Shown: piece after piece, positions 24,995 to 36,358 of the stretch | How positions within the stretch are numbered: position 1 is the stretch's first letter | Layout: each line of letters begins with the position of its first letter | Assembly: GCA_001910725.1 (NCBI GenBank) | Contig: MJGA01000015.1 | Span: 186,001 to 250,000, forward strand | Length of the DNA: 64,000 nucleotides | Reading direction: 5' to 3' | Source: Phanerodontia chrysosporium | Lineage: Eukaryota; Basidiomycota; Agaricomycetes; Polyporales; Phanerochaetaceae | Position numbers and translations under genes: made by a program | The notes under the pieces: model-generated | What the model saw: the letters and a program-made list of their open reading frames with translations, nothing else | Databases searched by the model: none | What the model was told of the DNA's origin: nothing

Positions 24995-25877
24995 TCAAGA
25001 GCGCGAAGCATGCGGGGTCAGCGGCGCGTCCGGCGCAGACACTTCGCCCTGCCCAACCAGAGCGAGCTGCTCTTCCTTATCGAGTCCCATGCGCCCCCTC
25101 CAGATGTTCTGCGGGAACAGAGGAGCGGACTCGCGGTAATCGAACGCCGCCTCGGAGTGCGCGCGCTGGAGGTTGTCGATGAGAGCGGGCACGTCCCCAG
25201 GCGTGACGTTCCCCAACCTGCGCATGCACCCACATCAGCCACCTCTCCAGAGGCACAAACAAACCAGAGCCTCACCATTCTCCCCACGGAAACACGAGCA
25301 CGTTCGCCGCGTACTTGTGCCCGCCCACGTGCCCGACGGCACCCACGCGCACATCGCCCCCGAGGCCCCGGCGCGCGACCTCGGCGCACAGCGCGTCAAA
25401 GACCGCCTGGCCGGCCGTCCCGCAGCGGCAGTCGCGCGCGGCATGGGTGCACACGTACAGCTCCAGCGGGCCGTGCGCGCGCGCGGGCGGGGCCGCGGCG
25501 TGCGCGCGCAGCGCCTCCGCGACGGCATCGAGGTCCGCGCGCGCGACGCGGGGGATGTCGAGGCGCGGGCGGCCCGGCGCGTATGCGCTCGCGGCGTACG
25601 CCTCCGTGTCCGCGTCGTCCCACTCCGGGGCTGCCGGCGGGCCTGCGGAAGGGAGCCACGCGTGGTTGACGAGCGCGCCCCAGCGCGCGGTGCGCAGCTG
25701 CAGCTCGCGCTGCAGCGCGGAGGGCACGCGTGCGGGGAAGGCGGGCGGCGGGACGTGCGTGTGCAGGAGGATGTACGCGCGGTGGTAGGCGACGGTGCCC
25801 GCGATGGACGGACCGCTGGCGGCGGTGGCAAGGGTGCGGCGGGCGGCGGGCACACGGAGCGCGAGGGGTGTGCGCAT
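24995..25877 (-). CDS. Apd1/Aim32-type sucrase/ferredoxin-like [2Fe-2S] protein
   Basis: Sucrase/ferredoxin-like family (thioredoxin-like fold). Exons 25877-25275 and 25217-24995 join to FPWGE(W)LGNVTPGDVPALI. The C-terminal cluster site is complete: CTHAARDCRCG gives C-x8-C, and VGHVGGHKYAANV gives H-x3-H, the bis-histidine, bis-cysteine pattern known from yeast Apd1 and Aim32. The N-terminal domain includes VAYHRAYILLHTHVPPPAFP. The last segment GLDKEEQLALVGQG is less conserved. ATG 25877 (MRTPLALRV) begins right after an acceptor-like CAGCACAG, and an exon at about 26055-25929 (MYGNRLVAWGVPF...) with a GTAAGC donor could lie upstream, so the N-terminus is uncertain. Yeast relatives are implicated in oxidant or metal stress tolerance (Apd1) and mitochondrial redox (Aim32); which one this is cannot be told. 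Confidence 0.85.
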
Positions 25878-26600
25878 TTCTGTGCTGCGTAGTCAGTACC
25901 AGAGACGACGCTGCAGAGGCTGGAGGCTTACCTGCAGGATGGTCGTCGCGCTTTTGAAGGTGTCCGAGTGTCGCAAGCCGCCGACTGACGTCGGAGAGCC
26001 GGCAAACGGCACTCCCCACGCCACGAGGCGATTGCCATACATGGAATGCGCGCCAAATACCGATAGCAACCCGCGGCTGCTAGTGGACTTTGCCCCCACC
26101 CACGCGGAAACCGCTGACTACTATTTGGCAGATTTGGAGAGATCATCTCCATCGCAAGACGAGCATGCGTAAGTAATCCAACCATGCCGGCTCGGGCTGT
26201 GCTCATCCAGCTTATTCCTGACTTAGCGACCTGCAACGTATTTGAAAGGCAATGTGCCTACCGATGATGTGGCCCCATCTCTTATCTTCTCTCCTCTGCG
26301 CTCCTAGGCAGCATGGGTCCTACGCGGAAACTCTGCCGCTGGTCGGTAGCCTCTCAGTCGCGAGCAGCTGAAGCTATTCTCAGCCAGAACGAGCCACCCA
26401 CGGATTTCGCTATGACGCCTGCGTGAAGAGAAACGGCCTCCATTGTGTTTGCAGGTTTCCCAAAGGCGAAGGTGTATCGAAAGGACACCCGAGCCCAAGC
26501 CCAAGCTCATCATCAGCCTGAGGAGCAGACTCAAGCTCGTTCCCCGAACCCTGGAGGAGCCCTCCGAGGTCTGAAAGCTCTCTGATGATGGTCGAAGTAG
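25878..26600. other. promoter side of the Apd1-like gene and intergenic DNA
   Basis: May hold one upstream exon of the Apd1-like gene (about 26055-25929). The rest, to about 26,600, shows no recognised coding feature. Confidence 0.35.
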
Positions 26601-26635
26601 CAGAGTAGTGCCCGAGCCCCGGGACACTGCTGCAT

Positions 26636-27109
26636 GTGAAGAAGAAGAGTCGGAATACCCCCAGTGCGAACTTGATGTGGATAGCTCTCATGCTCTCAGC
26701 ACGGCTACGTCTTGCAAATCAGACATGGTCTCCGCTATGTACTGTCCCAGACCTCGCTTCAGAGGACGACACTCGGTCCGACCTCATATGCGGTAGGAAC
26801 ACACAGACAGCATGCTGGCACCCCCATGGCGCGAGCGTGCGGCACGTGGACACCGTGCACGGGCACACGCGATACGTCTGCGCGCCTTGCTCCCGCACGT
26901 TCCCGCGGTCCGACAGCCTGCAGCGGCACCGCAGGCACGCTGCGCGTGCTCCGCTGTGCTTCTCCGGGGACGCGGACCGCGCCATGGCGCAGACCGGCGG
27001 GGAAACGTCTCTGCGCTCGTCGAGCCCGCCGCGGACGACCCGATCCGCCGGTGTTCGCTCAGGCGGGGCTCCTTGGTGCGAAGACATGCGTCGGTTCGGG
27101 CTGCGGTAG
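26636..27109 (+). CDS. small C2H2 zinc-finger protein
   Basis: Open frame from ATG 26636 to a stop at 27109 (157 codons). It contains one good C2H2 finger, YVCAPCSRTFPRSDSLQRHR followed by RHAAR: C-x2-C, F, L and H-x3/4-H are in the correct positions. Upstream, TACWHPHGASVRHVDTVHGH could be a degenerate first finger with C and H residues. The N-terminal 60 residues are not finger-like, and the start may instead lie downstream or in another exon. The C-terminus is Ser/Arg-rich with no motif. A role in transcription is inferred only from the finger. Similar small finger proteins lie at 36.4 kb and possibly 46 kb. Confidence 0.5.
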   Translation: MKKKSRNTPSANLMWIALMLSARLRLANQTWSPLCTVPDLASEDDTRSDLICGRNTQTACWHPHGASVRHVDTVHGHTRYVCAPCSRTFPRSDSLQRHRRHAARAPLCFSGDADRAMAQTGGETSLRSSSPPRTTRSAGVRSGGAPWCEDMRRFGLR

Positions 27110-27690
27110 GTTGTAGTGCGTACCTCAGTTGCGCAGGTCCCTCGAGCACTAGAAAGAAAAGCTCACACCGAAGCCGGGACACAAAGGATGCTGGCACTTT
27201 TTACCGATGTCTTCTCTAGTGAACAGGTCGTGTGATTCCACTTGTACAATCACTCTCTGGCTTGTCCAGCTCTACTCGGCCGTGGTGAAACAAACTGTGC
27301 TAAGTTCACACTGCTAGCGAAGTCCCATAAAACCGGGGATCGGGCGGCCTCTTGAATGAAGGCACCAAGCTAACTAGGTCAACGGAGACCGGGATTGAGT
27401 GCCAACGAGTACCCTTCTGCTGTTTTGGCACAAGTGCAATTGCAAGCGTGCTGCGTACTGTCTCATCGTCGAGCGAGTCGTAAAGTCACAGAGGCACGCT
27501 CGCTGATGGAACCAAGGTGCCACGTTTCACACGGCAGAGTCTCCAACGCGAGTGCATGGCTCGTCCAATTGGGGTCACCTCTTCGATGTTTCATCCTCCC
27601 TCGTCTCCCGCGACGAATCACACAGTGCACGGCGATCCCGACGGTCTCATATATTTGCCATGCACGCACCCGGGTCGGGGCCGCACCAGG
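27110..27690. other. intergenic region upstream of the Gal80-like gene
   Basis: About 600 bp without a recognisable gene; it includes the promoter of the downstream plus-strand gene. Confidence 0.4.
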
Positions 27691-27697
27691 TATATAA
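27691..27697 (+). promoter_or_regulatory. TATA box of the Gal80-like gene
   Basis: TATATAA, 40-46 bp upstream of ATG 27737, in an otherwise GC-rich setting. Good core-promoter candidate. Confidence 0.55.
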
Positions 27698-27736
27698 CCT
27701 CCGGTGGCAGCGGCCTCCTCGACATCATCGAACGCA

Positions 27737-28988
27737 ATGTCCACCGACAGCACACGTCCCATCCGGCTCGGAGTCATCGGCCTCTCCGTCTCAGGGGGCT
27801 GGGCGAGCATGCTGCTCACGCCCGTGCTCCCACCCGGCGGCGCCCTCGCGTCGCGCTTCACGCTGACCGCGCTCTGCACACGCAGCGCGGCGTCCGCAGC
27901 CGCGACGGCGGAGAAGTACACGCGGGAGCTCGGGCACACGGTGCGCGCGTACCACGGGCCCGACGGCGCCGCGCAGCTCGCGGCGGACGCCGAGGTCGAC
28001 CTCGTCGTCGTGGCGGTGCGCGCGGGCGAGCACGCCCCTGCGCTGCGCGCCGCGCTCGCCGCGCGCAAGCCCGCGCTCGTCGAGTGGCCCGCGGGGCGCG
28101 ACCTCGCGGAGACCACCGCGCTCGCGGCCGAGGCGCGCGCCGCCGGCGTGCGTGTCTTCGTCGGGCACCAGATCCGCTTCAGCCCTGCGCTGCGCAAGGT
28201 GCGTCGGGATCCTCCTCTGCGGGCCTGCGGGCGTGGCTGAGGCTGCGGCGGCCAGGTCACGGAGGTCGTGCAGGCGGGCGAGCTCGGCAGGATCGTCGGC
28301 TCGACCGCGATCGGGTGCTGCCCGACCGAGCTCGGGTACTGGGGCCCGCTCCTCACCGAGCGCGGCGCGTACCTCAAGGACGCGGACTCCGGTGCGTTCG
28401 TGTCTCTCTTGTCCTTCTGAGCGCCGCCCTCAACTTCTGGCGCCAGGCGCGAGCTTCCTCGACATCGCGCTCGGGCACTTCCTCGCGGGGATGCTCGCCG
28501 CGCTCGGCGACTTCGCGTCTGTGAGCGCGACGCTCGCGACGCTGTACCCGTCCGCGGCGCTCGTCGACGACGCGGGGAAGCCGACGGGCGAGACCGTCGC
28601 GCGCGACGCGGAGGACCAGGTAGCGTTCACCGGCACCCTCAAGTCGGGCGCGGTCGTCGCCGTGCACTTCCGCGCGGGGCTCTCCGCCGCGGCGCCGGGC
28701 CGCGTGCCGTTCGAGTGGATCGTCGACGGCGAGCAAGGCACGCTCAAGGTCGAGGGCCCGTCGTCCTTCTACCACATCTACCACCCCACGAGCGTACTCG
28801 TGAAGGGCGAGCCTTGGACGGCGCCGAACCTGACACCGGACCTCATCGGGAACCTTCAGTCTGCTTGGGAAGGGATTGCGAACGGCGGTGAAGAGAATGC
28901 GACAATCGACGACGCCGTGCGGGTCAAAAAGGTGTTGCACGCAATTAGGCGGAGCGCGAGGGAGGGTGTGCGAGTAGATATCGAGTAA
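27737..28988 (+). CDS. Gal80-like Gfo/Idh/MocA family NAD(P)-binding protein
   Basis: Exons 27737-28198, 28256-28391 and 28447-28988 join in frame to a protein of about 380 residues, normal for the family. The N-terminal Rossmann domain starts IRLGVIGLSVSGGWASMLLT; the GLS..GWA variant of the dinucleotide loop is the form seen in Gal80 and its relatives. Next come VDLVVVAVRAGEHAPALRAA and KPALVEWPAGRDLAETTALA, where EWP replaces the EKP of classic dehydrogenases, so the usual catalytic Lys is missing. The C-terminal domain has VTEVVQAGELGRIVGSTAI and FEWIVDGEQGTLKVEG. In yeasts, Gal80 is a regulator that binds NAD(P) without catalysis; in basidiomycetes these proteins are mostly uncharacterised. 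Either a regulator or a divergent oxidoreductase fits. Very GC-rich codon use. Confidence 0.87.
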
Positions 28989-29423
28989 TGCGATCAAGCA
29001 TTCAAACTTTCCAAACGGTAGTACTAGACTAGTCACCAGCGCTCTGGATACGACATGAAGTCAACTGCAATGACTATGATATCTCATCACCTTCAAGGCT
29101 GTTGGCATTCTTTGCTTACAGTTCGAGTGGTTAGTAGAATTGCGGTTTCGGATCTTGGCGCACGAAGCATCATCTATACGGGGGCATTATATTGCATGCA
29201 AAGGAAGGACATAGTGAAACGACGGGCTGGACAACGATATATCGGATCCTAGGGCGGTATGGCGGGGCATGTACGAAATGAGAGAGGGAGTCCAGGGAGA
29301 TTATAATATGCACAGCGAGACAAAGCGAGCTAAACGAGTGTTGCTTGGGGTTGGTTACGATCCATGGTGAAAGATTAACAATCCGATGATGACAAGAAAA
29401 TAATGAAGAAAGAATCGATATAA
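28989..29423. other. convergent intergenic region
   Basis: AT-rich 435 bp between two convergent stops, probably 3' UTRs. No gene recognised. Confidence 0.5.
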
Positions 29424-32400
29424 TTAGAGGTCGCTCTCTTGGGCGACAATGGACTCGTCAAGAGACGTGTCGAGGGTGTCTGCTTCCTCGCGTTCCCGGC
29501 GGTAATCATACCCGACAAAGTTCATCACGCTGCGGAAGAGTCAGTACCATGCTGAAAGACAACAAGTGTAGACGACTTACTAGATGGTGCCATCTGCACA
29601 TCCAACGACGACCTCTTCGTGGCTGAGCTGCATCGACATCGGGTTCTTCTCGGGCGTCGCGAGGCCCTGGAACTTCGCAGGGAGCTTCCCGAGGAGGCCC
29701 TTCACGCCCGCGACGGAGTTGGCGTCCGCCTCGGCGACGGCGGCCCACGCGCCGGTGAGCGGCAAGATGTTTGTCTCGCACTCGACCTCGGACGTCGCGT
29801 CGGAGCGCCCGCTGTCACTCGCGACCACGCTGAACGCGTCATCGTCGTCTGCGGCGGTCGCCTGGCGTGCCTCCTCCTTGTCGCGGTGCGTCGACATGAA
29901 GATCGTGCGCGCGGCCCCACTGCGCGTGCTGAAGCGCGTCGCAGTCACCACGCGTCGCTTCTGCGGATCGACCGCGCCGACCGCGACGTCGGGGGTCTCG
30001 ACGATGCCGACGAGTTTCGGAGGGGCGGTCAGCACCGCGGCACGCCCGAAGAACATCGAGGGCGTCCCTGGTCCCGGAGAGGGGCTCACGGGCGTCATGG
30101 GCGTGTTCGGGTTCGTGATGTTTAGCGACAGGCGGCCCTTCGGGCCAGCAGACGATCCGCCGGTGGAGCTGTACGAGTTCGCCAACGAGCTGCGGCGGCC
30201 GGGTGTGACGTAGGAACTCGAGCGGCGAGACAGGGACGATACCGTACGCGGCGGAGCGGCGGGGCTTAAGCCAGGCGTCTGGGGAGTAATAGGGCGGTTC
30301 ATGTGTTGAGGACTGAGCAAGCTCATGCTTGTCCCAGGTCGGCGGTCCTCTTCAGTCCACTGTAGGTGCAGAATAATGGACTTTGTAGCGCACTGATCCA
30401 AGCAGATATTAGCAAGATCGCCGACAGGGAAAGCAGCTACTCATACCGTCATCTGAGTACCCTTTGCTGCGAACCACTGCAGCATGTTGTCAGGCGCTCT
30501 GCCCACGTTCAAGAGCTTCGCACTGAGGACAGGGTCACTGCCACCGAGCTCAGACAGCTTGAACTGTGACACCATCTCACGGCGCTCTGTGAGTGGCTCG
30601 TCAGCCATGACAATTCTCGAGCACAAGAAACACTCACTAATGGAGAACACGCGCACGATACCGTCGATGGTAACGCTGACGACGCGCTCACCCTCTTCGG
30701 CAGTGGCACCGCCAATGATTTGTACGCCAATGTTGACAGTCGTCTGCTGACCGAAGCGCACAATTTTGGTCCCGGCACGCCAGTCCCAGCACACGAGTGC
30801 CTTGTCCGCGCCTGCGGAGACAAGATTCTTGGAGGACAGTGCGACCGCTCGAATACCGTTTAAGTGACCGGCAAGCTGCTGAAGAGGAGTGAATGTGAGA
30901 GACGAGAACAAGTGTACGCGTCTGCGAAAATGATCAGAAACTATTATAAATCTGCTCGCAAACAAACCTACCCGACGTCATGGAAGCCGACAACAAACAC
31001 CTCTGCAAATACATATGCGTCAGTGGCAGATACTGGAGGCTTTGCCGATTGACGAACCTTCCTCAGCCAAGAAGTCGACACAGCTCACAGGTTTCTTGAC
31101 CTGAAGGCACTTCTTCATCTCTCCAGTCTCGATGTCCCAGAACCGGATGGTCTCGTCGTATGAACCGCTGATCAGGCGCTTGCCGCGCAGCAAAAGTGTG
31201 GTGCAGTAGTTCGTGTGGCCGTTCAAGAACCGAATGCTTTGAGGAACTGCGTTCTTGAAATTCGACTCGCGATGGTGCAGCGAGCGATACAGGGCCTCCC
31301 AGCCTTCCGGCGTCGAAGGCGGCCTGAGCGGGATTGGATCCGTTGAAGTAATGCGCAGGCATGGTACCTCCAAAGAGCAGGTAGATGGACCATTTCCTGC
31401 CATTTCTTAGACACAGATTCGACGCCCAGGAGCTCCTGGACCGAAAGGTATTTGAAGATCTTGAATACCAGGTCTGGAGCGAGGTGGCCGATGATGTCAA
31501 AGGTGGACTTGGCGTACTTTTCGAGTAGCAAGATCTGAAGACGGATGTCTCCGGGCATGCAAGAGTCCAGAATAAGACTAATACTAGGTGCGGACGTGTG
31601 AGTGTGTCGGAAACAAAGTAATACTTGTAAGAACTCACAGTCGCATCCTGTCATCTCTGCTGAGTGTCCGGACGGCCCTCCTGACTTCCATCTCGTTGAA
31701 CAGTCCATTATTGCCCTTGAGCGCAGTAGCCAGGTCTACGTCTCCACCAACTTCGTCGTCATCTCCGCCTCCGCGGTAGCCACTCCAGTAACCCTTACGC
31801 TTCTTGCCGCCGCAGACGCACAACTGGTCCGATTCAACAGTGCTGAGTAGCGGGTTGGTCTCGGTTGCGTTCTCCTTGTCCCGCAGCAGCCGGACTTCGG
31901 CTTGCAGAGCATGCAACTGGGCAGCGGTCGATGCTTGTGCGCGCTCAAGTAGACGCTTGTAGTGCAGCAGCTTGCGAGCATGCACTTTCATGACGCCGTC
32001 GAGCTGAGTTTGCATCTGCGCGTCGATTAGCTTTGATCAATGTAGAGTTGTGTGCATACGCACATCCTCGTCCATTTCCTCCTCATCTACGTCCGTCAAC
32101 ATGTCCACCGACATCTCGTCGCGATCGTCCTCCCACAGCGACATCCGGTCCATCTCGTACGAGTTGTCCACCGTCAGGCGCAGCGCAGGTGAGTCGCCAA
32201 GGGTGTCATTGACGTACTGCCGGCCCTGCATAGCCATACTGTCCGTCAGGAGCGCGGCGCTCTCCGTGAAGAGCGTGCGAGAGCCCGACCGCGGAGTTGC
32301 TCCAGCAGATCTCTTGCCAGCAGGCGACGGCGAGTGAGTTTTGGACCGCGCTGGTGTCCCGCGAACGCTTGCAGGCGTGCGCGGGGACGGCTTCGCGGGT

Positions 32401-32975
32401 GTGCGCTTGGGAGTGACGCTGGTGCCGATGGCTGGGCTGTAGGACGTGGAGAGGCCAGGCGAATCTGCAGACGGCGAGTCGACCTGCTGCACAGAACCAG
32501 GTGTCGACGGCTGCGTCGAGGCCTCTGGCTTCCGTGACGGGCTGGTGAGGTGCACGACGGACATCGTCCGGACGTGCCGCTTCGTGTTCGACGCAACCGA
32601 CGGGGCACGCTTCAGCGGTGAGATGGACCCAGGGGGCAGGCTTTGGTGCCGTGCTGTCCGCACGTTCGAAGGTGTACTCGGCGTAGACATAACGATGGGG
32701 TCATCGAGGTCGATAGACTTGAGCGGGAACGAGGACGGCGGTGCGTTGGATCGACGAGCGGTGGCAGGTACCTTGCTCTTTGCGACGAGTGTTGAGCCGG
32801 ACATTGTGCTCTTGTTATTCGGTACAACCGTAGTGGTACCGCTAACAGCACTGCTCAGAGACACGATAGACGATGCCCTGGACTTGGTTACGCCTGACGA
32901 CATGCCTGCTGTCGTCGAGTACGACGTTCTGCGCGTCATTCGCGACGGTGTCTCGGAAGGTGGTCTCGAGGTCAT
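29424..32975 (-). CDS. F-box/WD40 protein with a long Ser-rich and coiled-coil N-terminus
   Basis: Probable substrate receptor of an SCF ubiquitin ligase. ATG 32975 opens [20 protein letters not shown]. The first ~310 residues are Ser/Pro/Thr-rich with many SP/TP sites and an acidic end (DEEEMDEDV). A coiled coil follows ([35 protein letters not shown]). A splice at about 31,640 to 31,590 fuses this to [20 protein letters not shown] and the F-box [38 protein letters not shown] repeats follow: [80 protein letters not shown]. After them is another 270-residue Ser/Thr-rich segment, and the final [20 protein letters not shown] contributes a last WD-like strand before TAA at 29424-29426. The target is unknown; neither Cdc4 nor Met30 order fits exactly. 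Confidence 0.88.
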
Positions 32976-33215
32976 TAGGGGTATCGGACAGAAAGAGACT
33001 GAAAGGAAATAGTGCCTGAGAACGTCTTGAACAGTGTGCTCGACGACGAGGTCGAGCACGGCGGTGGAAGAACACAATTCGAGCGGGATGTGCGTATCGC
33101 AAGCGGTTGATCTCATCAACATGAGTGATCCGAACCTGGCGCCATGAGCTTCAGGCACCCCTCAGCGGTGCAGAATCTACACGTTGGAAGATGCTGTATA
33201 ACGAGTCCAGGTAAA

Positions 33216-35246
33216 CTACACAGGATCCCAGACAAGGTCGTTGAGCCTGATTCCAACATCCTTTGCAAGCATGGAGGCAGCATCATAACCTATGCCAGCC
33301 TTGTACGCTGATGACATCTCCAGTCTGTCTGAGGGAGACGCCCGGTGCAGTAGATGCATCGACGCGAGCTCTTGGACCTGTGCACGTTCTCAGTTTGGAT
33401 GCAGCGTCTGTGAGAGGTAGCGTACCTGAGCGTAGATGGCAACCCTCGAAATTTCCATCTCGGTTTGCTCCCCAGGCACGCTGTATTCTGGAACAAGCGG
33501 CCGCACGTCCGTGTCATTCTCCTCTAGCAAGACACCGAGAATGGCGATCATTCGGTCCAGAGGGAAAGGCATCGGGCCAAGAAGGCGTTGCGGTATCTGT
33601 AAGCAGCATCAGCAAGGTTGTGATTATGTCGATGCCACACCCGGGACGCACCTTAACCGCACTAGCCTTGGCGGAGGTTTTCTTGGGACTGCCGCCCTTG
33701 CGACGCCGTTTTGCCCGTTCGTCAGGGCCGCGACCGAATATTCGCATGTCGGTCCGGGCAGGGTTCGTGCTAGCCAAGTAAGAAGCGACCAAGATAAACT
33801 TCGCCATGCGGGGCAGCAGACGCAAGACACGTTCAGCGTCATGACCTTCTGACGGCCTAGAAATCAATGGCGGGACCTGATGGCGCGGCAGCAGCAGCAG
33901 ATTCGCGGGTGGGATATTAGCTTTCGCCCACGCGGATGCATTGGAGTTTCGAGGGTACAATGCTTCTAGGGCAGCTGTGATGGAGGGCGTGAAGAGGCGT
34001 GTAAGACGAATGCGCGCTTCCTCTGGCGGTGGCGCAAGCGAGTCCTCGACCTCCTGGTCGATCGCTTCTAGTTCTACGAGGTCGGAAACGGTTCACCGGC
34101 GTCTTCAGCCTCCTGTCGTTCAATCTCTCGTCGCTCTAGGACGACGCGTCGGTATTCGTCGATGACGGGCTTGACAAACGCAGGCCAGGTGGCCGTGGCG
34201 ACATAGCCTGATCATCCACGTCCGTGGTGAAGATTGCACAGACGCCGTACACAGTCGTTGCGAAATGTGTATACAACGGGCGGAACACGGGATGGTAGGT
34301 GTATGGATCCAGACCGTTGTGCATGTGCTTCTCCGGGTCATATGGCTCTTCGGACGGATACAACGCCACCAAGCGGTTCACAATAGCTGCATCAAGTCAG
34401 CGTCAGCATTTGCGGGATGAGGACCAGGTGGCTCACCTTGTTTGGACGATGGAGATATATCCATATAGTACGGGTCGGGAGCAGCACCCAGCGGCGGGCG
34501 AATGTGGTCCCATCGCACTTCGGATACAAAGATAGTGGTGATACTCACGCGTGACTTGACAGGGGATAAGTTGTCAGAATGGAAGACAGGAAGAGGGGCG
34601 CGAACCAGTCGCAGACATGGAAGGCCATACAGATGTCTGTGCTTGCTTCATCGCACGACCTTCGAAGTTCGCATGCTCGCTCGACTCCGCGCGAGGTATG
34701 TAGACGTATCGGGCTACTCACCAGCTCTGCGAGCCGTGCCAGTGGTGCCAGCAAATCAGGCATCGTCTCTTTGAGCCTCTCGGCGTTCTCCAAGACCAAG
34801 ACGAGGCGCGACTCGGTTGTGGCCTGTTCTCGCTGCGAGTCAGCAGAAGATTCGGATTGGCCAGAGATCACGCCATTCCAAATTGCACGTAGGCCGTGCG
34901 TGAAACCGTCGAAGCTCTCGTTGTACCGCTGACTCGTTCCGTTCCAGTTCGTGCACCCGTCTTCCCAGGTTGGCGACCATCCCGCTAACGCGTTCAAGGC
35001 AGTGTCATAGAGGAGACGCGGCGTAAAACAGAGCACAGCATTGAGATGAGCAAAGGCCACGTTCAAGCCCGGCGTATGTCCAAGACCGCGTAGTGTTGAG
35101 ACGATCGTCGTCGCCGCGACCCGCGGAGTCGACGGGTCATGCACATAAATGAATGGCGGTGGGTGAGTTAAGATGAGCGACCGGAGATGAGAAGCAGCTT
35201 CCACGTAGCCGTCGCCAGTCTCTGACTGTGAAGGTAGATGATCCAT
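33216..35246 (-). CDS. ORC5: origin recognition complex subunit 5
   Basis: Subunit of ORC, which loads MCM helicase at replication origins in the nucleus. ATG 35246 (MDHLPSQSETGD). The N-terminal AAA+ part reads FIYVHDPSTPRVAATTIVST, where a Walker A loop would be; the GxxGxGKT pattern is missing. Next are LNVAFAHLNAVLCFTPRLLY, ESRLVLVLENAERLKETMPD (Walker B-like) and LLAPLARLAELV. Later exons carry EVRWDHIRPPLGAAPDPYYM, FRPLYTHFATTVYGVCAIFT, MAKFILVASYLASTNPARTD, then MRIFGRGPDERAKRRRKGG and LGPMPFPLDRMIAILGVLLE. The last exon, after an intron at about 33425-33375, reads VQELASMHLLHRASPSDRL, IGYDAASMLAKDVGIRLNDL, VWDPV and TAG at 33216-33218. Domain order and C-terminus match fungal ORC5. 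A cluster of TGTCAC motifs precedes the start. Confidence 0.92.
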
Positions 35247-35312
35247 GCGTCCTGGTGGATGAGGTCAAGGAGAACACTGCGCGAGACCAAGCGAGCGCGT
35301 CTTGTGCACGGA

Positions 35313-35337
35313 TGTCACAACTTTGTCACACTGTCAC
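35313..35337. promoter_or_regulatory. three TGTCAC motifs upstream of ORC5
   Basis: TGTCAC occurs at 35313-35318, 35324-35329 and 35332-35337, three copies in 25 bp, 67-91 bp upstream of the ORC5 start codon. The same hexamer is clustered upstream of RPS14 and occurs twice upstream of UBA2. Likely a binding site for an unidentified regulator. Confidence 0.45.
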
Positions 35338-35339
35338 TT

Positions 35340-36358
35340 CAAGACCTCGTAATTGCGCCGCACTTGCCCACATAGCCACAATATTGTGAGCAGGCCGTTG
35401 CCAATTTTAAGGACGTTGGAGACGTCCACCGGCTGAGTGAAGACCGATGAACTCGGGATCAAACTTTCCGGATTACTGTCGGATGAATAGCGCTCACCTA
35501 GTGGGGATGTTGGACAGATGGTGGTCCGCTACGCACACCGACACGCCTTGACCTGCCTATGCACAGACGTAAGGCACTATCATGCAATAATTCTCTTTAC
35601 AGCTAACACCGATGATTGGGACTTCTGAAACAGAAGGGGAATAGCCTTTGCCTGACCCTACGCTGGGGTTCCAAACGCGGAAGAAGCTCAATCCTGTCCT
35701 GGCCAATCAAGATGCGACCCTCAGGGCCTCGGTCAAAGCACGCTACAGTTTCAAGCTTCAAGGGCAGGAGAAAGCGATGCAGAGAGCCTCTCTAAGCATT
35801 CGCCCGAGGATTATACGCCAGTGCGCACGGTGTTAAGCCTGTAGGCGAAAGCTCACCATACGCTGGTACGGGCCGTGCTACAGGTCCCGGGTGGCAGAAC
35901 ACCCCTCAGACCTGTCGCCTACTGCACCGCGGAAGGGTTGCATATGATTGCACACCGTTCTGGACCGTAGACGGCTCGACGCTAAGTTACGCTTCATTTC
36001 ATTGCAGGACGTGACGTGACCGATACGTGACGACGGTCTGACGAGTGGCCAGCCGTCACTGTGCACCTGTATTGTTCTCTTTCAACCGAATTCCACGGCT
36101 GCCTTCTTCCGTATCCTTGCTTTGTCGACGGAACAGCTTACATCAAGACCTCTTCTCCCTGAAAAGGTCATTCGGCGCAAGACAATGAAGTCCTGATACA
36201 AGTGGCGCTTCATCATGTCCAAGCCTGGGCCGTGTGCCCGATTATGGTGATCTTGAAATGTGGCCGTAGGCCATTCTCATGTGTGGGCCACTTCCTAGAC
36301 CCTTAAAAAGCATTCATCCTCCGTTCCAGCCACCCACGACCTTTCTTTCGCGGCCACC
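35340..36358. other. 1 kb intergenic region between divergent genes
   Basis: Between ORC5 (minus) and the C2H2 gene (plus). GTGACGTGACC and ACGTGACG sequences occur near 36009-36031. No coding feature recognised; frames are short and without motifs. Confidence 0.4.
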
